From: Acidobacteriota bacterium
GTDB taxonomy: Bacteria; Acidobacteriota; Thermoanaerobaculia; Multivoradales; JAHEKO01
Reading direction: 5' to 3'
Length of the DNA: 10,280 nt
NCBI GenBank assembly: GCA_006227875.1
Contig: SBFI01000365.1
Location: forward strand, 1-10,280
Below are positions 7,465 through 10,280 of the stretch, piece by piece. A program made the position numbers and the translations under genes. The notes below the pieces were generated by a model that searched no databases, was not told the origin of the DNA, and saw only the letters and a program-made list of their open reading frames with translations. Each line of letters starts with the position of its first letter. Positions within the stretch are counted from its first letter, which is position 1.

Positions 7465-8005
7465 ATTCGCTTCCCCGCTCGGGTAGGCGAGTGCCATGGA
7501 GTACCTCTTCCGCCGGCGTCCAATCTTCGCCGGCGGACAGCGCGGCAGCACCCTCCACTGCTTGAATGATCTTGTGATAGCCGGTACAGCGGCAGAGCGT
7601 GCCCGACAGAGCCTCGCGGATCTCCTCGCTGCTGGGCCGGGGGTTGTCGGCCAGCAGGCCTTTGGCGGTCATCAAAACGCCGGGTGTGCAGTAGCCACAC
7701 TGAGCGGCATTGAGGTCGGCGAAGGTCTGTTGCAGGGGGTGAAGTCGGTTGCCCTCCTGCAGGCCCTCGACCGTTTGGATCTCGCGTCCCGCCATCTCGG
7801 CCGCCAGAGCCAGACAGGAGAGGACCGGTCGCCCGTCCACCAGCACTGCACAGGTCCCGCACTCGCCCAGCTCGCAGCCATGTTTGGTGCCGGTCAGGCC
7901 GCACTCCTCGCGCAGCACTTCGAGCAGAGTGTGATGAGTGGGGAAGGCCACCACGCGCCTCTCACCGTTGATCCGCAGTTCCAGTGTCGTGGTCTGCTCA
8001 GGCAT
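7463..8005 (-). CDS. hcrC: Small [2Fe-2S] subunit of the 4-hydroxybenzoyl-CoA reductase-like enzyme
   Basis: A 180-residue iron-sulfur subunit that relays electrons between the molybdenum site and FAD. The plant-ferredoxin-type domain comes first, with its [2Fe-2S] ligands at C44, C49, C52 (CELGECGTC) and C64 (VLSC). The helical second domain follows, with ligands C103 and C106 (QCGYC) and C138 and C140 (TLCRC). All eight cysteines are present. The frame stays open well upstream of 8005, but family similarity begins at MPEQTTTLEL, and the ATG at 8005 has AGGAGG six bases before it, so this start is firm. It overlaps the end of the tetR gene by eight bases (ATGCCTGA). Length exceeds the roughly 160 residues of Thauera HcrC because of a C-terminal extension (SAGEDWTPAEEVLHGTRLPE) that is not part of the cluster domains. 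On its own the subunit could belong to several hydroxylases; its neighbours make it the HcrC type. Confidence 0.93.
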   Translation of the reverse strand: MPEQTTTLELRINGERRVVAFPTHHTLLEVLREECGLTGTKHGCELGECGTCAVLVDGRPVLSCLALAAEMAGREIQTVEGLQEGNRLHPLQQTFADLNAAQCGYCTPGVLMTAKGLLADNPRPSSEEIREALSGTLCRCTGYHKIIQAVEGAAALSAGEDWTPAEEVLHGTRLPERGSE

Positions 8006-8690
8006 CGAGGGCCTCCTGCGGGGTCTGGGCTTCGCGCCGTGTGCCTGTGTCCGAGGCGTCCTCGGCGTCGAGCTCGACGCCGGGTTCCAGCAGGCCACGT
8101 ACCAGGAAGTCGGCGAACTCACGACCGATCTCCTGGCTGCTCCTCCTGCCGTCCTGGCGGTACCACTTGACGGTCCAGTTGAGTGCGCCCAGGATGGCCA
8201 TCGCGGCGACGGCAGCATCCACCGGGCGGAAGATTTCCTGCTCGATGCCCTCGGCGATGATCTCCCGATAGGCGGCCTCGTAGGAATCTCGTTGCCGCAG
8301 AACCCTCTGCCTTCGCTTGCCGGTGAGCGCATCGACTTCGAGATGGGCCAGCGCGCCCGGTGTCTCGTCGTTGACACGGATAACGTGCCCGACGATGAGG
8401 CGGTGGAGCTTGGCGTCGGCGCGCAGCCCGGTAGCCCGGACGCGACCGGCCAGATCGAGCAGACCGGCGAGCGCATCCTCCTGACAGAAGGCCAGCAGGT
8501 CCTCTTTGTTGCGAAAGTAGTAGTAGAGATTGCCGACGTGCATCTCGAGCTCGGCGGCGATGTCCCGCATGCCGGTGGCATGGAGTCCTCGCCTTCTGAA
8601 CACTCGGGAGGCGGCTTCGAGAATCTGCCGCTTGGGGCGCAGGGTCTTGGCGTCGGCGGCCGGTGCCCGCTCCTGGATTTTTTGAACCAT
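7998..8690 (-). CDS. TetR-family regulator, probably acyl-CoA responsive
   Basis: A 230-residue DNA-binding repressor, first gene of the reductase operon. The N-terminal helix-turn-helix domain covers about residues 18-65: RQILEAASRVFRRRGLHATGM, then RDIAAELEMHVGNLYYYFRNKEDLL, the classic TetR recognition helix with its YYYF. The ligand-binding half (about 80-205) ends in ALNWTVKWYRQDGRRSSQEIG, which resembles the KstR2/PaaR-type C-terminal domain, a group whose members often sense CoA thioesters; this likeness was judged by eye. The upstream frame meets a stop two codons before the ATG at 8690, so no longer start exists. Shine-Dalgarno support is weak (GGAA ten bases away), which fits a leaderless or near-leaderless message. 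The start codon lies inside an 18-bp palindrome, pointing to autoregulation. It overlaps hcrC by eight bases, so regulator and enzyme are produced together. The natural effector would plausibly be 4-hydroxybenzoyl-CoA or benzoyl-CoA (inference). Confidence 0.9.
   Translation of the reverse strand: MVQKIQERAPAADAKTLRPKRQILEAASRVFRRRGLHATGMRDIAAELEMHVGNLYYYFRNKEDLLAFCQEDALAGLLDLAGRVRATGLRADAKLHRLIVGHVIRVNDETPGALAHLEVDALTGKRRQRVLRQRDSYEAAYREIIAEGIEQEIFRPVDAAVAAMAILGALNWTVKWYRQDGRRSSQEIGREFADFLVRGLLEPGVELDAEDASDTGTRREAQTPQEALDA
8012..8017 (-). promoter_or_regulatory. Strong ribosome binding site fixing the hcrC start
   Basis: AGGAGG on the minus strand, six bases before the ATG at 8005 and located inside the end of the tetR gene. 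It decides the start of the small subunit in a frame that stays open far upstream. Confidence 0.8.
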
Positions 8691-8698
8691 TGTTCAAA
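8681..8698. promoter_or_regulatory. Palindromic operator candidate on the tetR start codon
   Basis: TTTGAAC (8681-8687), four centre bases, GTTCAAA (8692-8698): two perfect 7-base arms. On the minus strand the tetR ATG occupies part of the centre. The site covers the end of the predicted -10 element, the likely transcription start and the first codons. Length and symmetry suit a TetR dimer. Its position in a short AT-rich patch directly beside the regulator gene supports a role as its own operator. Confidence 0.7.
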
Positions 8699-8726
8699 TT
8701 TTCCATTCATCGGTTTGGATTGTCAA
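8698..8726 (-). promoter_or_regulatory. Promoter of the tetR-hcrCAB operon
   Basis: On the minus strand a perfect -35 TTGACA (8721-8726) is followed after 17 bases by GAAAAT (8698-8703), a four-of-six match to the -10 consensus. Transcription should start around 8691-8692, immediately before the ATG at 8690, so the mRNA would have almost no leader. The palindrome at 8681-8698 overlaps the downstream edge. Confidence 0.55.
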
Positions 8727-8743
8727 GAGGCGAGGGGTATTCT
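8715..8743 (+). promoter_or_regulatory. Weak promoter candidate for the PhzF-like gene
   Basis: TATTCT (8738-8743) resembles a -10 element, with a poor -35 (TTGGAT, 8715-8720) 17 bases upstream. It overlaps the divergent tetR promoter. Start codon and binding site lie about 30 bases further on. Evidence is thin; a promoter for this gene must nevertheless lie in this gap or inside tetR. Confidence 0.25.
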
Positions 8744-8762
8744 GGAGCTACCTACCAGCAAC

Positions 8763-8768
8763 GAGGAG
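8763..8768 (+). promoter_or_regulatory. Ribosome binding site fixing the GTG start of the PhzF-like gene
   Basis: GAGGAG six bases before GTG at 8775. The frame is open far upstream on this strand, antisense to tetR, and this site together with the family's usual N-terminus (F-x-I/V-D-A-F) picks the GTG. Confidence 0.75.
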
Positions 8769-8774
8769 AAAACG

Positions 8775-9566
8775 GTGAAGACGGAGATTTTTCAGATCGA
8801 TGCTTTCTCGCAGCAGCCGTTCGGCGGCAACCCGGCCGCGGTCACGCTTATGCCCGACTACCCGGACGACGATTGGATGCAACAGGTGGCGGCCGAGATG
8901 AACCTGTCGGAGACAGCTTTTCTGCGTCCACGAGACGACGGATTCGATCTCCGTTGGTTCACACCCGAGGTGGAGGTGGAGCTCTGCGGCCATGCAACCC
9001 TGGCCAGTGCCCACTTCCTGTGGGAGCGCGGTGTTGTCGATGGTTCCGCCGAGATCTCGTTCTGGACCCTGAGTGGTCGGTTGGCGGCCAAGCGCAGCGA
9101 GGAGTGGATCGAGCTCGACTTCCCGAAGCAGGGCCCTGAAGAAATCGGACCGCCACCCGAGCTGCTGATGGCGCTCGGTGTCGACGCCAGGTGGGTGGGG
9201 AAGAATCGGTTCGATTATCTGATCGAGCTCGGGTCGGAGAAGGAGGTGCGAGCGGCCGCACCCGATTTTGGCCAGCTGCGGAGCGTTGCCCCTCGGGGCG
9301 TCATGATCACCAGCAGGGCCGAGTCACCGAACTTCGATTTCGTCTCGCGATTCTTCGCCCCGGCGGTCGGTGTCGACGAGGACCCGGTCACCGGCTCGGC
9401 GCACTGTTGCCTGGCCCCCTTCTGGGCCGAGCGGCTGGACCGCAACGAGCTCCTCGGCTACCAGGCCTCTCGTCGTGGCGGTGTGGTGCGCACCCGAACC
9501 ACCGAGGACCGCGTGGTGCTCGGTGGCCAGGCGGTGACGGTTCTGCGCGGAGAGCTGGAAGCGTAG
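8775..9566 (+). CDS. PhzF-family isomerase/epimerase-like protein
   Basis: A 263-residue cytoplasmic enzyme of the PhzF fold (two diaminopimelate-epimerase-like halves), of normal family length. Family motifs are all present: IFQIDAFSQQPFGGNPAAV (5-23), MNLSETAF (42-49) with E46 matching the general acid/base of PhzF, RWFTPEVEVELCGHATLASA (60-79) with H73, and GVDEDPVTGSAH (199-210) with D203 and S208. The active site therefore looks intact. PhzF itself isomerises trans-2,3-dihydro-3-hydroxyanthranilate in phenazine synthesis, but no other phenazine genes are here, and most family members have unknown substrates, so the phenazine label should not be taken literally. The start is GTG with GAGGAG six bases upstream. 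It diverges from the tetR-hcrCAB operon across an 84-base gap. Shared control or metabolic linkage is possible but unproven. It converges with the next gene, nine bases separating the two stops. Confidence 0.92.
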   Translation: MKTEIFQIDAFSQQPFGGNPAAVTLMPDYPDDDWMQQVAAEMNLSETAFLRPRDDGFDLRWFTPEVEVELCGHATLASAHFLWERGVVDGSAEISFWTLSGRLAAKRSEEWIELDFPKQGPEEIGPPPELLMALGVDARWVGKNRFDYLIELGSEKEVRAAAPDFGQLRSVAPRGVMITSRAESPNFDFVSRFFAPAVGVDEDPVTGSAHCCLAPFWAERLDRNELLGYQASRRGGVVRTRTTEDRVVLGGQAVTVLRGELEA

Positions 9567-9575
9567 GCCTCTCTC

Positions 9576-10280
9576 TTATCGCTGGGCCGGTGGTCTCCAG
9601 AAGGCGGTCGGCGGCCTGAAGAAAACAGCGAGCTCGGCGCGGCGCTCACGCCCCACGGACAGGTTCTGGAAGATGCCATAGACCACGGTGGCGCTTGGGC
9701 CACGCACGATCTCGGGGCTGGCAAGCCAACGGCTCTGACCGATCGCGCACTCTGTCTCCGGCTCACATACGCCGCCGCTCTCGTCGTCCGCCGCACCGTA
9801 CTGAAAGCCGACAAAACGGCCCGCCTGCGGCAGCACAGCCGCCACCACGCCACAGCTGCCGCCGCCAAACGGGGCGAGCAGACTCTGTACGGCGGAGACG
9901 GCCTCGGACTCGGCAACGGCGAGGGCGGCATCGGGTGAGGTCTCGAACGCCGGACCGGCAAAGGACAGCTGTGCCAGCTCGGTCGACCGGCCCAGGCTCT
10001 CGGCGGCCTGTTGTGCCGCCTCCCTGATTCCACTGGGGCAAGCCCCTGTGGAGCCCGGTGTGGCGGCGCCCACGGCAAGCGTCGAGACTACCGACCACTC
10101 ACCGGTCTTGCACTCGATGCAGCCATCGTCACGCCAGGAGACGAGACCCGGACCGAGCGCCGGCGGGGCGGGCAGAATCGTCGCCGGGGCGGTGGCCGGT
10201 GGAGCCGGTACCGGCGCCGGAGGTGGTGGCGGAGGCTCCTCCTCGACCACCTCGGTGGGCACGACCGGCTCGGGAGCCGT
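9576..10280 (-). CDS. Proline-rich, probably exported protein of unknown function (5' end outside window)
   Basis: The frame runs off the right edge; 234 residues up to the TAA at 9576-9578 are visible. A GTG at 10262 is an unlikely start because coding-like sequence (TAPEPV) continues before it with no binding site. The first 45 visible residues are a linker rich in Pro, Ala, Val and Glu (EEEPPPPPPAPVPAPP), as often found between an N-terminal signal or membrane anchor and a periplasmic domain. The remaining 190 residues are a compact domain with six cysteines: a CIEC pair, one each in GACPSG and GSCG, and two in VCEPETEC. This could mean disulfides and a location outside the cytoplasm. It ends FFRPPTAFWRPPAQR. 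I do not recognise the family, and the missing N-terminus prevents a check for a signal peptide. It faces the PhzF-like gene tail to tail. Confidence 0.7.
   Translation of the reverse strand, partial: TAPEPVVPTEVVEEEPPPPPPAPVPAPPATAPATILPAPPALGPGLVSWRDDGCIECKTGEWSVVSTLAVGAATPGSTGACPSGIREAAQQAAESLGRSTELAQLSFAGPAFETSPDAALAVAESEAVSAVQSLLAPFGGGSCGVVAAVLPQAGRFVGFQYGAADDESGGVCEPETECAIGQSRWLASPEIVRGPSATVVYGIFQNLSVGRERRAELAVFFRPPTAFWRPPAQR

Noticed and set aside
6302..7486. A 394-residue open frame on the + strand
   Set aside because: Antisense to the well-supported large subunit. GC-rich codon bias routinely leaves such frames open; it has no binding site or motif.
8006..8710. Upstream extension of the small-subunit frame to 8710
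   Set aside because: It overlaps the tetR gene in another frame and is Pro/Ser/Arg-rich. The AGGAGG site and family start both point to 8005.
7938..8774. Upstream extension of the PhzF-like frame to 7938
   Set aside because: Antisense to tetR and hcrC. GTG 8775 has a strong binding site and gives the usual N-terminus of the family.
8775..9566. Assignment of a phenazine biosynthesis role to the PhzF-like gene
   Set aside because: No other phenazine genes are present, and the family is functionally broad.

Overview
The window looks like a GC-rich chromosomal segment from a Gram-negative (diderm) bacterium. The TonB-dependent outer-membrane receptor requires an outer membrane. Protein style and gene content (a benzoyl-type molybdenum reductase beside TonB receptors and proline-rich exported proteins) would fit Acidobacteriota or a similar environmental lineage, but that placement is a guess, because there is no rRNA or other marker. 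I see no mobile element, CRISPR array, tRNA or rRNA.

Left block, + strand (1-3822): the tail of a membrane protein cut by the window edge, then about 200 bases with two hairpins, then a seven-helix membrane protein of unknown function. Its stop codon overlaps (ATGA) the start of a complete 780-residue TonB-dependent receptor. The block closes with a 13-bp perfect hairpin and a T-rich tail, a convincing intrinsic terminator. The receptor's substrate cannot be read from the sequence.

Central block, - strand (8690 down to 3863): tetR-family regulator, then small (two 2Fe-2S), large (molybdenum cofactor) and medium (FAD) subunits of a xanthine-oxidase-family enzyme, tightly spaced and very probably one operon. 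The medium subunit carries the cysteine-rich insertion (C123, C139, C147, C156) that holds an extra [4Fe-4S] cluster in 4-hydroxybenzoyl-CoA reductase. The large subunit has the matching CGPKRGHGTPQPR and GLPIYWNHMPQSGVQLKLDR signatures. The gene order C-A-B is the one known for hcrCAB of Thauera aromatica. The enzyme is therefore most likely a reductive dehydroxylase of 4-hydroxybenzoyl-CoA or a close aromatic CoA thioester, delivering benzoyl-CoA to anaerobic aromatic breakdown. The regulator has the build of the acyl-CoA-sensing TetR group. An 18-bp palindrome sits directly on its start codon, just downstream of a good TTGACA promoter, so the operon is probably autoregulated and may be transcribed without a leader.

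Right block: a PhzF-family isomerase/epimerase gene (+) diverges from the regulator, sharing an 84-base intergenic region, and converges with a 5'-truncated gene (-) for a proline-rich, cysteine-containing, probably exported protein of unknown function.

Nothing here is a wholly new type of system. The most interesting parts are the hcr-like operon with its start-codon operator, and the coupled seven-helix protein/TonB receptor pair.
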